Assembly (NCBI GenBank): GCA_023055425.1
Contig: JALGPY010000005.1
Span: 2,505,501 to 2,569,500 of the forward strand
Length of the DNA: 64,000 nucleotides
Direction of reading: 5' to 3'
Source of the DNA: Linanthus parryae
Taxonomy: Eukaryota; Streptophyta; Magnoliopsida; Ericales; Polemoniaceae
The notes beneath the pieces are model-generated. The model worked only from the letters and a program-made list of their open reading frames with translations. It was not told where the DNA came from and made no database searches. This document shows positions 34,028-46,600 of this stretch, piece by piece. The position numbers and the translations under genes were made by a program. The number at the start of each line of letters is the position of its first letter. Positions within the stretch are counted from its first letter, which is position 1.

Positions 34028-35172
34028 TTTGCCCTGAATGAGATTGCAGGAGCTATTGTTGTTTCCTTGTGTTGTGCTATAATTTTAATATCTGTAAGTT
34101 AAATAAGGAACATACTTATTATTCTAGAGTACGTTTGGTATTGTTTCTACTTGTCAAAAGTGCTTCCGGATGGTGGAAACTAGATATTTGGTAAATGTGA
34201 AGTTCACCTGTTTTGCGTACACAACATTGAAAATGTCGGACTTGTACAATTAAAAGTTGCAAGAAAAAGCACATTTCTGCTTTATAACATGCTTGCTTCG
34301 CCGTTTGTATCACTCGTCGCATGGCGTGTTTATTTGGTAGTCTTATCAAGTTCTTACGGTTTTAACCTAATATTATTAATAGCGTGTTAAGTATCTGGAT
34401 TTCATGGAATAATGTTGTTGGTGGTTTCCACTTGCCTTGTTTGGTGTTTCCAGGTAGACGACTCCATGAGCACATGTTTTTGTGTTATTCCATGTGCATG
34501 AATGTGAAAGTTATAATTTTGACTTAAAACAGGAGAGCAGTGTATTTAATAAAATTCACATTGGGTAGATAACAAGTTCGAAAAACAAATCCACTTGCTT
34601 GTTATAATATCATTTCGAACAAATCGTGTGTCGGCTTAGTATCGGAGAACTGTCTCTATTCCCTCTGAAATTCTTTCGATGCAAGAGATCAATTCTTTGA
34701 TGATGAATCGTAGAATTGAACACGGTCATTTTTATATGAGCATCTTCATCAAATTTACATAAAATCATATATTTGATAGAGAAAATTGGTTTGGCCTCCT
34801 ACAGTTGTCCCTCAAAAATACTGTTTTATCATTTTTGATGAAAATATAGCATTTTTGGTTTTCGACACATTTCACATATTTTTACACCAGATATTTATCT
34901 CACCATTTCATTAAATTTTTCGATAATGGTATTTTTGACCTTTCACAACAAATCACAAATTTATCACTAAATCATAGATTTCATAACTTTTACACAAAAT
35001 TACAAAATGATTAAATAGCAAAATATTATTCATAAAATATTTAAAAAATATTTCAAACCCAATGTAATAAAACTATACGCAAAATTTATTGGCATAAAAA
35101 TTAACTTAAATAACACTTCGAAAAATCTAATTTAAATTATATTAGTCACCTAAAATTATTTTTAATACTAAC
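34028..35172. other. 3' flank of USP5
   Basis: The region is collinear with the USP2 3' flank (14650-15480): CGCATGGCGTGTTTATTTGG, TTTTGTGTTATTCCATGTGC and GTGTCGGCTTAGTAT occur in both. After about 34740 an AT-rich stretch starting GAGCATCTTCATCAAATTTA may be the left end of a large MITE whose right end is near 36110 (TGGAAGATCCTC). No gene was seen. Confidence 0.45.
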
Positions 35173-35795
35173 TGTAGATGGTGCATTCCAGACAGACAGA
35201 TCATGGCCACATGGCAGCCATCCGGCACATCTAACTGTACTCCATATACACCTAATCACTGCTCATACTTATCCACATGGGGGCTGTGAGACAGGATCAC
35301 CAGCGATGCTAACTACACGGGACTTGTAGGGACTTAGTGGTTTGGAGGCTAGAGTAAGGAACGTCGCGCGAGAGCAACAACCACACTCGCGCGCGAACCT
35401 TAGTAACTGTGTGAGAGATTCAAGGACTACATGTCCCATAAATGCGGTCGATCTCATAACGGTCCCCTACTTATGCGTATGAACGTGTAACGTGCCCTAT
35501 ATATATGGTCGAACGTGCCGTTACGAGGCTAGCATTAAGCCGCCATTTATGGGTGCATTAACCCCTCATAACGGTCACTTCCCCACTATATATAGGAACG
35601 TTAGCCTTCTATGGCAGCTCCCTTATCACTTGAATCTTTTGGCTAACTTGCTATACTGTCTCTCTCTCAAGAACAGTTACAAGTGCTTACTCTCTCCCTA
35701 CTCACTACCCTTCATCTCTCTGTGTTCTTGTTCTTGTTCTTATCCCCTACTTGAGGTGTACACTTGGATCTCTCCCTGAGATTTCCTTGTACACA
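35173..35795. mobile_element. Solo LTR candidate, 623 bp
   Basis: It starts TGTAGATGGTGCATTCC and ends CCTTGTACACA (TGT...ACA). The flanks CTAAC and CTAAT match at four of five bases. Internal CACTATATATAGGAACG (near 35583) looks like a TATA box. The USP2 block lacks this sequence. Confidence 0.6.
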
Positions 35796-36163
35796 CTAAT
35801 TATATAAAAGTAAACTAAAAAGATACCCTAAACACTAATTAAGAATTCGGTGTAGCTTACCCCAAATATTGTTTTTGCCATCACATTTGATGGTAAAAGT
35901 AGGTTCGGTAATATATGATAGAATTTGGGAGTGTTGTGGGAGATGCACTTCACCAATTCACAAAAGCTAACCAAATAGGATTTGGTGATTTGATGTTTTT
36001 TTGGTCAATGACTGCGGAGGCCTACAAAAAAATAAACCATTTTTTATGATTTGCTGATTTGGTGTGGGAGACTGAAACCACCAAATTTTACTGTCAAATA
36101 TAAAATTTGGTGTACTGTGGAAGATCCTCTAAGCGTGCAACTGATTGATCTTATACACGTCAT

Positions 36164-36685
36164 GGTGTCAATGAGCTGGGTCAGTCAAGGCTGGGCCGAT
36201 TAGGAGCCGGGTTGGTCTAAGGCCGGGCTGGTTAGGAGGCAAATGCACTATCAGATTTGTAAAAAATATATTTTTACCCTTTATATTGTCAAGATTTATT
36301 CCAAAGTGCATTGGCCATAAATTGCAATAGTGCCCTTGTTCGATTTTAGATTGTGGTTCAATGCCTTTGCTGCAATAAAAAAAATTACATTTGATCATCT
36401 AAAATTGTATAATTTTGATATGTCCCAGTATAATTTTATTAGTGCCCTGGTAGGTTCGATTTCGTGGTTCCGGCCCTGGGGCTGGGTAAGTGGCCCTGTG
36501 GCTGGGCCTGATTTGAGAAGTTGAAAATTGCCGGAGGGGTAGGGGGCAAGTTTGGGCTGAGAGGGAAAACATGCACCGGGCGGTTAAGGGCCGGGATAGG
36601 GAGGTATGGGGCGGTGCTGGGCTAGGTTAGGGGTATTTCGGAGGGGGCCTGACCGGTTTAACCATGAGTCGGTCCTATTGACACC
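36164..36685. mobile_element. GGTGTCAA-family GC-rich element in USP5 3' flank
   Basis: The ends GGTGTCAATGAGCTGGG and CGGTCCTATTGACACC are inverted over the outer nine bases. An AT-rich piece at about 36240-36450 interrupts the GC-rich body. It is the positional counterpart of 15479-17842. Confidence 0.6.
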
Positions 36686-37139
36686 TCTAATATAAGTAGT
36701 CAATTACGTTGTTATAATACGCAAACACACTTTCAACTCCTCAAGTTTGACACAAAAGACACGTTCACCCCTTCAGCGTGTGGAACTTTAAGAAATATAG
36801 ACCCCGAATTTTTTCATTCCATAGTCTGTGAGGGTATATATGCCCCACAAACTACTATCAGTGAAAGATCTCTGCCCGAAGTAATGGCGTCTCAATTCAG
36901 AAGTGAAGTCATCCTAAAGACCTTGCACACTAAAGGGGTAAGAGTGTAGTTTCCCAAAGTAGAATAGATAAAAGAGTCTTTACATCGAACTTAAGGGAGT
37001 GAAAGTGTATTCAACCCTTTAAATAATATTCTCAAATAATTACTCACGTACATGTGGGCAATCCTTCACATTTCGGATCTTATCTTATTGATGTCATTTT
37101 ATCTGATTTACCATTCGTGTATTTGCTGTTTGATTCATC
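36686..37139. other. Spacer with a likely Mutator-like MITE copy
   Basis: Sequence from about 36715 (ACACTTTCAACTCCTCAAG) to 37020 (AAGGGAGTGAAAGTGTATTC) resembles the TTTCACCCC family and is the counterpart of 17863-18175. Confidence 0.4.
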
Positions 37140-37420
37140 TTACATTGTGTAACTCGTAGTGTCAATTTGTCTCGATCTTCTTCGAGTCACACTCATTGCA
37201 TGTTGTGTGAAGTAATTTATAGCGTTAAGATGTGTGTTAAAGTTGTAATCGTTCCATGTTGCATTTAGTAACTCATAACTCAAAAAACGTGTTAATTCGT
37301 TTGGATCTCGAGTCATAGCCGTTTCGTCTCGTATTAAGTAGCGCTTAACCTCAAAAGTTGTGTAAATTTCTTTTAATATGTGGGTCATAGCCGTTTCAGT
37401 TTAGTGTATATTCAAGTTAT
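37140..37420. repeat. Degenerate about 80-bp minisatellite, second array
   Basis: It shares GTGTTAATTCGTTTGGATC..GAGTCATAGCCGTTTCG..ATTAAGTAGCGCTTAACCTC units with 18300-18620. It is the duplicated counterpart, with fewer or more decayed units. Confidence 0.65.
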
Positions 37421-37547
37421 ATGTCGTTTTACGTGAACTGATAAGTCATTGAAGTACATTGTATATGACCAACTGCTCCAATAAATACGAGATAAATCTT
37501 AAAATCTCTCAAGCGTGTAAATGAAAATTGACTCATCTTGTTTCTCA

Positions 37548-37548
37548 A

Positions 37549-37626
<78 letters not shown>
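37548..37626. repeat. (AAT)26 microsatellite
   Basis: An uninterrupted AAT run of about 79 bases. The counterpart in the USP2 block (near 18770) has no such run, so it expanded after the duplication. Confidence 0.95.
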
Positions 37627-37628
<2 letters not shown>

Positions 37629-38029
37629 ACAAAATAAAAATTGAATCATCTTGCTTGATATTTTAAACATTTTTTTGTTTGTAAATCAATTTTTCCAAGC
37701 AGAAATTACTAGTATAACTACACACCGATGACAAAGTTCAAGGAAATTAAACTTTTTGTTCTTTGATCCTGCGGGAATTGATCTGGGGCTCACATAGGAA
37801 TACATATTTTACTATCCAATTTGGCAATATTTACTTTTCCTCGTAAAAAATGACATTTACTTAATAATAATAGGTTTGTGAATTTTTAGTCGCCTTCTCT
37901 GTGATATCCATACTTGTTCTAAATTTGTTTGCCATCAATCATAAGGGCTCGCCGATGGCGAGGCCCCTGATCTTCTTCTTATTCTTATCAAAATTTGTTA
38001 TTTTATTTATGTATTTCAGTTTCTAGCGT

Positions 38030-38275
38030 CTAAGAACGGTTTTCTTCCGTCAAATGACAACCAACTACCGCATTAAAGCGGCTTAGTACCGCATGGGAGC
38101 GGTTCTCTTCCGCCAAGGGGCGACCAACTACCGCCTAGAAGCGGTTCTCTTCCACCAAGGGACGGCCAACTACCGCCTAGGAGCGGTTCTCTTGCTCCAA
38201 GGAGCGGCCAACTACGCCTAGGAGCGGTTCTCTTCCGCCATAGGGCGGCCAACTACCGCCTAAGTGCGGTTTTTA
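38030..38275. repeat. 42-bp minisatellite with palindromic units
   Basis: Units of 42, 42 and 41 bases start at GGTTCTCTT (38101, 38143, 38185, 38226), with a diverged longer unit from about 38038. Each unit carries two self-complementary cores: CCGCCAAGGGGCGG-like and ACCGCCTAGGAGCGGT-like. Confidence 0.85.
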
Positions 38276-39112
38276 TCTACAATAAGGTACTATTCTACCA
38301 CATAAGTGTGGCGTTATGTGTCACATGGTCTTGCATTTACGCTATGAATTTTTTGTGGGGTCCGAATTCTGCTATCGCGATAGACGGATTATTTTTCTTC
38401 ACCCCTCTCGTTGCTCCAGATGATGGAGGAGAAAACACACTTGAGCCAACTGGTGATGATGTTGGAGCGTACGAAAATTCGAGAATCGTTTGAAGCGATA
38501 GTTACAAAGTTGTTTTTCTTAGAAATTGACGAATTGTGTAGGCAGAATTATGAAATGTGTAATATTAACTTGTATTTCATCGTTTCATCCATTGTAATTG
38601 TGTTTTTTTATGATGAATGATAATGTTGAACGCATTTCAAAAAAGAGTTTGTGAATTTAGTCAAATCGAAGGGAGTTTAATTGGAGTAATTATATACAAG
38701 ATGTAAGCAACCTTCTAAGAGATTTCCTATGATCTTTGACATACACAGTACACTCATATTTGACTTGTTCCTAGGTAGACTAGAAATTTTCAAAGTAAAC
38801 AAAAAGGGCTGCCTAAAGTTGCTAAGATTGTTTTAGATTGAACTGTATTGAATTAGATTATGTAAATATAATTGTACCGGATTAGTTGAAACGTAATTAA
38901 TATTGTGTTTGGTTTTGCGTGGCAATAATTTAATTTCAAGTAAAAAATAGTCCAATCCAGTTAATCCTCTTGCGTAATAAGATAAAGTACTCCATTAAAT
39001 ACAGTTTTTTTCAATATGTAATACATATATTGAATTTAGTACTACAAGATAACCGAACACAATCTAATTAATACAAGAACTATAATTAGTAAAACTCCAA
39101 GTAATACAGTTA
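38276..39112. other. Spacer, end of the duplicated block
   Basis: The stretch from 38640 to about 38830 is collinear with 19240-19710 and shows the empty site of the MITE at 19333. No gene was seen. Confidence 0.5.
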
Positions 39113-39289
39113 ATACTAGAAAACTAAACGTACCGTAATCTTATAACATGGATCAAGAGCATGTTGGTATCAGTTGAAAACCGAAAAGAAAAAACAGATG
39201 AAAATAATTTGAATAAAAGGTACTGAAAATGAACTGTAAATCAGAACCATGAATTAAATATAATAAAAATCATCAAAATGCAAATGAAT

Positions 39290-39362
39290 TGACTTGAACC
39301 CAAGTATCCAGGACCTGATGCATGGACTTTTAAATACTCTACCACTTGAGCTAGCACCCATT
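39290..39362 (-). mobile_element. tRNA-derived SINE fragment
   Basis: On the minus strand, GTGCTAGCTCAAGTGGTAGA serves as A box and CTTGGGTTCAAGTCAA as B box. The spacing is tRNA-like, but no acceptor stem can form. Confidence 0.5.
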
Positions 39363-39485
39363 TTCTTAATACTAGAAAACTAAACGTACCATAATCATAA
39401 TCACGTAACATTGATCAAGAGCATGTTGGTATCAATTGAATACCGGAAAAAAATATATGAAAATAATTCGAGTAAACTCTACTAA

Positions 39486-39905
39486 GGGCCAATTTGGGAA
39501 TGCTTCTGCTGCCAGCATAGCTGCTTTCCGACAGCAGAAGCAGTTTTAGTGTGTTTGGTAAAAATAAAATTTCTACTTTTTTCAAACAGTTTCTGCTGTC
39601 CCACAACAGTTTCAGGAAGCGTGTTTTTGCTTGATTTATCTACAACCGATTTTAGCCTTACACATTTTAAAAATATAAATAGTTATCTTTATGGAAATGC
39701 CACGTGTCATATATTTTTGTTATTTAACCCTCTCACAGTAAGTTCACAGTTAATTTTACCAAACACAAAATTGTTATATCAATATTTCAGCAACTTTTAC
39801 GTAATATTTGCCAAACAACATTTTATTAAAAATTCACAGTAGCTTTTGCATAGTGTTTTCACACCGTAGCTTTCTAGCACTGTCACACCATTCCCAAACT
39901 AGCCC
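39486..39905. mobile_element. PIF/Harbinger-type MITE, TSD TAA
   Basis: GGGCCAATTTGGGAATG and CATTCCCAAACTAGCCC are inverted with two mismatches, flanked by TAA on both sides (39483-39485, 39906-39908). The neighbouring duplicate copy lacks the insertion. Confidence 0.8.
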
Positions 39906-40015
39906 TAAAACTGAACTGTAAATCAAAATCATGAATTAAATAAAACAAAAATCTTTTTTTTTTGATGAATAATATAACAAAAATCAGAAATGCAAATAAA
40001 TTGACATGAGCAAGT

Positions 40016-40365
40016 AGTAAATTATAGCTCACCAACCCTTCATCAAATTCATCAAATTCAGAAACTCTAGTGAGTGAGTACTAATTTACAGTAGGTGTGA
40101 TTAATTTGATTATAAAGCTTAATTAATAATCAATTCATAATTATATTATCATCATCATAATCATGAATTTATGAATAATTAGAAAGCATTTATTATTATT
40201 CGATTGGGGATTGAAGAAGCAAGGGTGAATGAGAGGAGGGAGAGATAGGTCCGAACCCATGACAGGTCGGACACAGAGAGAGAGAGATCAAGAAGATCAA
40301 GATTAACCCAAACCAAACCCCAACCCATCTCTCCCTTCCCTTCTTTGGATAGAGAGAGAGACTCC

Positions 40366-40396
<31 letters not shown>

Positions 40397-40569
40397 TTCT
40401 CACATTTCCCTTCCTTTCCCCATTCACCTTTATCATCAGAAAACCCCTCTCCTGTCTGAATTGTAACGTCGATTACAGGACAACCCCCTCCTCATAAAAA
40501 TCCATTCTTTGGGTCTTCTTCTTCTTCCAATCTCTCTCTCTCCCTCTCTCTGTACTTCAATTCCATCTC
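40016..40569 (+). promoter_or_regulatory. RFI2 promoter and 5' leader region
   Basis: AT-rich promoter sequence gives way to GA- and CT-rich leader sequence (about 40216-40560). The exact transcription start is not visible. Confidence 0.4.
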
Positions 40570-40581
40570 ATGAGACCTTGA
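40570..40581 (+). promoter_or_regulatory. Minimal uORF (M-R-P-stop) ahead of RFI2
   Basis: ATGAGACCTTGA ends 33 bases before the main ATG at 40615, in the same frame. If included in the transcript it would be a three-codon uORF; its effect is inferred. Confidence 0.5.
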
Positions 40582-40614
40582 TTGATTGAACCCACCAAAA
40601 CCCAATACCCAAAA

Positions 40615-43600
40615 ATGGTCGATTTAGACGATAACAACGATTCCGGCGCCGATGTTCCTTGCTCGATTTGTCTCGATTTGGTCATCGACAACGGCGATAG
40701 GTCCACTGCCAAGCTCCAATGTGGCCACCAGTTCCATCTCGGTGAAAATTCCTTCTTTTTCTCTTCAATTTGTGGGTTTTGATCAGAATTTCTTGCCGAT
40801 CAGATGGATTTACCAACTGGGTTTTGCTTGCATGTCTTGATGATGCTTGATTTTAGTTTGAATTGCTCAAGAATGCCGATTGCCCAACTTGGTTTGTTGA
40901 TATGAAACATAAAATTCGAAACTTTGACTAAAAAATTGAAACTTTGATTGTTGGGATCGAGGTTTAGTAAAGAATTTTACTGTATGCTAATGGGGGTGGA
41001 CTTGCTGTGTTGGGGGGTCAACTAAAGTCTGTTTAAGAACTGAAGAAGTGGTCAAACTGGTATTTTGATTCATGGGTTTTTAAAGATTTTGAATGTGATA
41101 CAATGGTAGATTTGTTTACTTGCTATGCTACTATGCCAATTGGGTTGATGATCATACATGAAGCATTTCGTTTTCTGTCACTTATTTTTTCCTTTGAAAT
41201 GAGCCTAAACTTGATAGCTGTTTATACCATTAGCTGGTTCAGATGGAGCTTTGAAAGATTTTGAAATGATCAACTTTATAGGTGTTTGAAGAGGGATCAT
41301 ACGTCTTAAGAATTCTCTGTGTTTTAGATGTATCCGTGTAGAAGACACTACTCGTGTGCGCGGATGAACTACAGGGTTTGTTTGATGTGCATTTTTGTTT
41401 TGATTCGATGCTTATATCTCCGAGGATTTAGTACGGTTCCTATGATTCTTGTCGGGTTGTTAGTCCAACGGAGACATAGTTAATGTAGCGACACCAAAAA
41501 TATGGATTTTGCGTTGATATGTAGCTAAAAGTTATGATGAATCTGTGAGTTTCTGGTTTGTTTCGACAAGAATCTTTATTGTATACAAGTCATTGTTTGC
41601 CAATTAAGATTTTAGATTATGTTTCATCTGTAATGTGGAGGATCTGTGATAATAGGTTCGTACTACTTCTGTTTTGGATATGTGGAATTTGTTTGGAAAT
41701 TCTCTCAAGACTGGTTTTTGAAAGGTATTTGTTGGTCCCATGGCATGATGGTTGTCGATCCTATTCCTTGCGTTGAAACTAGAGCTATCACTAGTTGAAG
41801 GATATATGTAGGCTCCATGCTCTTCTTGGTCTTGATTTTTCTTCTTATATATGATGACACTTACAACAGATATCTTGATTATGCATTCGAATAGGTTCAG
41901 ATGTTATGTGCAATTAATGTTTATCTTTGTGTTAAGGATGCATATAGAAACAAGATCTTTGTGGTACAGTTACACCACAACAGTTACTGGACGGAGACTT
42001 CTCCAAATCTTTGTTTCAAAGGTTGCATTGAATTCTACAACTGTGTGCAAACATGTCAATTGTAATGATTTTTTGAACTCATTGAATCATTGATCCATGA
42101 ATATTTTCGCTCATGCTTCAGTACAGCCTTCACTCGTTGGCAAAGGCGTTGTGAGTTGAGATGAGTCAGATGACAGTAGCAGCATATTTGTTATAGTAAA
42201 GTTCTATGAGAAATGTTTGAGTTGGAATCACGATCTTTGAAGTTGATATCCATGCTATTAACCATAAGTCCTCTTTTAATGGGAGTAAATTATTCCATAA
42301 CGAGTATAAGAGTTTCTATTACAACGCCTATTCTCTTTCCTTTTGCTGCAAAGATACGAGCTGTTTGTTGTGGGTTTGTTTGACTATGGAGATTCTTTTC
42401 TTAACTGAAGTGGTCTCATAATTAGATCAAAGCAGAGCTGTAATTCTCACAACTTGTTGCTTATTGTAGTGAGAAACAGTTCTGGAAATTTCACAGAATA
42501 GTACAATGCTTTGTGAAAAACTTGAATTTTATATTTTCCTTTTCCGTTGAATCTCTACATTACTAGTTGGGTTGGACTTGATAATATTCCTACTATTGAG
42601 AGCATAAAATGAACGTGATTTGTCTGGTCCTATTATTATTTCTAATTGACTTAAGATTCGTGATTGGTGGAATCCGACAAAACAATAACTTGTCTGATCC
42701 GAGTGATCTGATTTCAAACTCATTCCATATCGTGATTGGTGGAATCCGTCAAAACAATAATTTGTCTGATCCGAGTGATCTGATTTCAAACTCATTCCAT
42801 GTTTTGTTTGGCATTCATTATTGGGAGAATGTAATGAAACAGTTTCCTTTGTCCTGGGGCTTCTGGATTCAAAAAGCAGCTTCAATTTGGATAATTTGAG
42901 TTATGTGCCTTGTGGCCAAAGGCTGTGCACGTGTCTGTCGGAATATGGTTTTGTTGTTTAACATGATACTGAAGATTAAGGAATGCTGTGGGAGTAGAGT
43001 TGGTATCATTACTATCATATAAGAAAATAATGGTATATAGTGAGCTGCTAGGTTCTTTTTCTATCAACTTATCTGCCAAGTGTTGAATAGTCTTTAGAAG
43101 GCTGTTATCAAGGCCGTGCATGGACGAGAAGTGGAATTAAAGGCTGACTAGTTAGAGTTTTCGAGTGATACCTTATAATTTGATGGCTTTATAGTAAGTA
43201 GGACAGAGGAAAAATAATAATCTTACAATGTAACTTAAGTAAAACAAGGAAAGTGGGAGAAGGTTGAAGTTAGTGTAGAAGAGGTATCAATAAGGAAGCC
43301 TTCAGAAGGTATTTTGCCTTTTGTGCATAATGACGGATATATTAATGACCCACACTGTAAGACCAAGTTGAATTAAATAGAGTAATGTGTCACCTGTGAT
43401 GTGTGGTGGTACGATCCATCTAAGGTGCTGAACATGTTATGGAATAGTTGTAACCTCTGGAAAGATATATATGGAGAATCTAGCATAATTGAAATATAAA
43501 AGAACCCATAATGTCAACTATTTCTATTATCTCATTTATTTCTAGTTCCCTATCATTTATGGGGCCAAGTCTTGACCTTCTTCGAGACATAGCGTCACGT

Positions 43601-46600
43601 GTCGTTGAAGTGAAAATGTTGTGATAGTTGAGTGGCATACCCAAAAAGAAAGAGCACTCGACTGCTTGAGAAGTACAGAAACTAACACGTCCTCAGGTAG
43701 AATATAGGATCAGGTGCAATGTGCCATTTCTGGCGGTGTGGGATTGTAAAAAGAAAATGATGAGAAGTGCAAGCTTATTATAGGATTTTATTACTTTGAA
43801 GTTCAAGCTTGAATGAGAATGAGACGGTGGAAGGAAATGAAGAGAAGAAACTTTGTTGCCATCTCGAAGTAATATGAAGAGAAAATGGCTTTTTCGGTTG
43901 AGAACTTGAAATGACAAAACTTATTTAACTATTGTGGAACTCACAATTCATAGAAGTCAGTGGAAGGGTTATTTTCTTGGGTCCAAGATGGGAAATTACA
44001 TTTAGACACTAGTTTATTGAGAATTCTTGGAAAGTTTCTTGATGTGAAGTAGGGTTTGTTTACGAGCCGAGCTGAACCTGTAGGTGTTTGGGCTTGGCTC
44101 GTTTAGCAAAGCACCTAAAAGTAGGGTCAAGCTCAAACAACCGAGGGTTTGATGCTTGTTTCAAAGCATGGCGCTAGAGCCTTTTTTTCCTACTACAAAG
44201 TTGATCAAGGAGAGCAAATTGCAAACCTTTAGCGATGTTTTCATATAAATACTATAAACAATATAAAGTGATCTATTAATATTACTATCAAATATCAGAA
44301 GCCACTAAGATAATGTAGAGATTCAACACATATTAAGTATAAAATAATACACATAAGTAACTATATCGTACATTACATTAAATTAAACGAGCTGTTCTGC
44401 GGCTTACGGATCGAACTTTCAGTGTTCAGGCTCGACTTGCTTTTACTCACTGAGCCCAAAGATAGTCTCTAGCTTTCTCAAGCGGCTCGGCTCGTTTGCA
44501 GCTCTAATGTGAAGACTTTCAAATTCATGCCAGAGTTCCTAGCTTGTCATGTTAAGAAGATCATGCAAATATAGGTCATTTCAGTAAACAATTTAATTTT
44601 CTGTGCAATATTTTGCGGATTAGGAATTTAGCAGATGCGTATTTTGTCTTCTTCAAGATCCAACTTGCCTAATACCGACAATTCAGTTTGTTAAATACCG
44701 TTCAAAGATCTATTTCTTTGTACCTTTGCCTGCAAATGATCTTACAGGTTGCTGTTAAAATGTACTTTTTTGTTAAGTTTTGACCCTGCTATTTCTTGAT
44801 TTTTGGAAAAGAAAAAAAACAGCTTTTTCTTGACTCTTGCTATTCAAGGCGAGAGATAGAAAACGACAATGAATTAGGAATTTGAGCTTGAATGTCCGTT
44901 TCTGGCAGCAGCTGATGATCAGCGCAAAAGCTATAACAGCTAATGTGTTTTTCCTCAAATGTGATTTAACCGTATGCTTGACTTTCTTGGTTCCGTTTTC
45001 ATTTACATTTTTTCTCTGTGGCTGTGTGTTAAGTATCTGATTTGAGTCTTTGTAGTCCTTATTCCGACTTTATTTCTCCGACTTAATTCTTAATTCATTG
45101 AACATATAGTGGTCCATTACTTTATATAGTTGGAGGTCAATGATCATGGTAATATTATATGTATAAACATGTTTTGCTCCCTAGATTACTATTGAGGCCC
45201 GGAAGGATAATAAGATCTTGTCCAAACCCTGATGTCAGAATTCGCGCGAACTGCAAAATGAGTTCACATAATATGAAAAGCATTTATTACGGTTAGATAG
45301 TTGTCATAGAATAAATATATGCTCTTAAATTTTGACAAACAGATGCACTAATGTTCTTCATCTTGGTTCTGTGTACAGACTGCATAGGTTCAGCATTCAA
45401 CGTGAAGGGAGCAATGCAATGCCCTAATTGTCGTAAGGTTGAGAGGGGTCGATGGATGTATGCAAGTGGATCGACATCTTCAGTTCGTGAGTTAAGCATG
45501 GATGATTGGCCTTATGAGGAGGATCCATTTGAGTTGACTTATTCTGAAATGGTGAGCAGATTACTTTACTCTAAACTATCATTTCCTATGTTTTGGTCAA
45601 AGAAATCGCCAACCCTACAAAGACTGAATTGGGGTTTTCTTGGTACAATCCTCAACTGAAACAATGCATAGGTTCCTTATACGGTCTAACAGAGTTCAAT
45701 GACTTTATAATTTCTGTTTTAATCATGGCAAACTTGTAAAGACTTTGTACATAGCAAAGAAAACTTCAGTTACGAGTGTGCGTTTATAAGTTCGCTGCCA
45801 TGTTTAGGAATACCAATTTATAGGGATATTTTAGATTCGCGCTTCTGTCTGTTGTTATCCCTTACCTTGATGGGATCTTTTCTAGATGGTATCTCTATAT
45901 ATGCACATCACATATTTGTTTTCAGAATGGATACAGATGGCAGATGAGAACATTATACTTTTTGGATGCGATCTCCATAAATGCACATTATGTGATGTTA
46001 ATACTTTTTAGGATCGAAGCGGGTGTCTGAGATTCGAAATCTCGTTCGGACTTGGAGAGACGAAAACAAGCCTAGAATGTGTATTTTGAGTGGTAATGGT
46101 ATTCACTTTGTAGTTTCTAGATTAGGGAGCAAGGTTTATATTGACTAAAACGAAACAATGAGATATCTTAATTATGTGCATGTGCCTTTTTAACCTTCTG
46201 CTTTTTACTTTTATGTTTTGTTAGAGGGTAATAAATAACTGATCTCACAACACTCATCGTTGTCTGGCCCCATGTATATAACTTGGATAAATGTAATCAG
46301 CAAAACTGAAAATGACTGTTGTAAATGTGTATTGCTGGCTACCTTCAGTTTTCAGCCTATGTATGTAGTTGTGAACCTTCAGTTAATTTTTTATGCTCTT
46401 CCATGTTGTTTATTATAGATTGACTGATGACTGTTGGTTTACGACCTCCAAGCAAAATTTTGTAAGCTTAAGGATTGTATTCTCATTCGCATTTGCTTCC
46501 TTTCTATCAGTGTCACTTCTCTTTAATATCATTTTACTTGAACACAGTGGTACACTTCTCGCAATAATGTTTAAGGTAATCTGCATCCAGAGACACTAAA

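Larger units (their letters stand above)
39113..40015. repeat. Local direct duplication (about 254 bp) with insertions
   Basis: AATACTAGAAAACTAAACGT starts both copies (39113 and 39367). Both continue with GATCAAGAGCATGTTGGTAT and GAACTGTAAATC. The first copy ends in a SINE; the second is split by a 420-bp MITE. Confidence 0.75.

Noticed and set aside
37429..37632. Open frame of poly-isoleucine
   Set aside because: It is the translation of the (AAT)n microsatellite.
38098..38275. CRISPR-like array
   Set aside because: The units are contiguous without unique spacers; it is a plant minisatellite.
40582..40614. Upstream in-frame extension of RFI2 (IEPTKTQYPK)
   Set aside because: It would need a TTG start. 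The first in-frame ATG next to the RING is at 40615.
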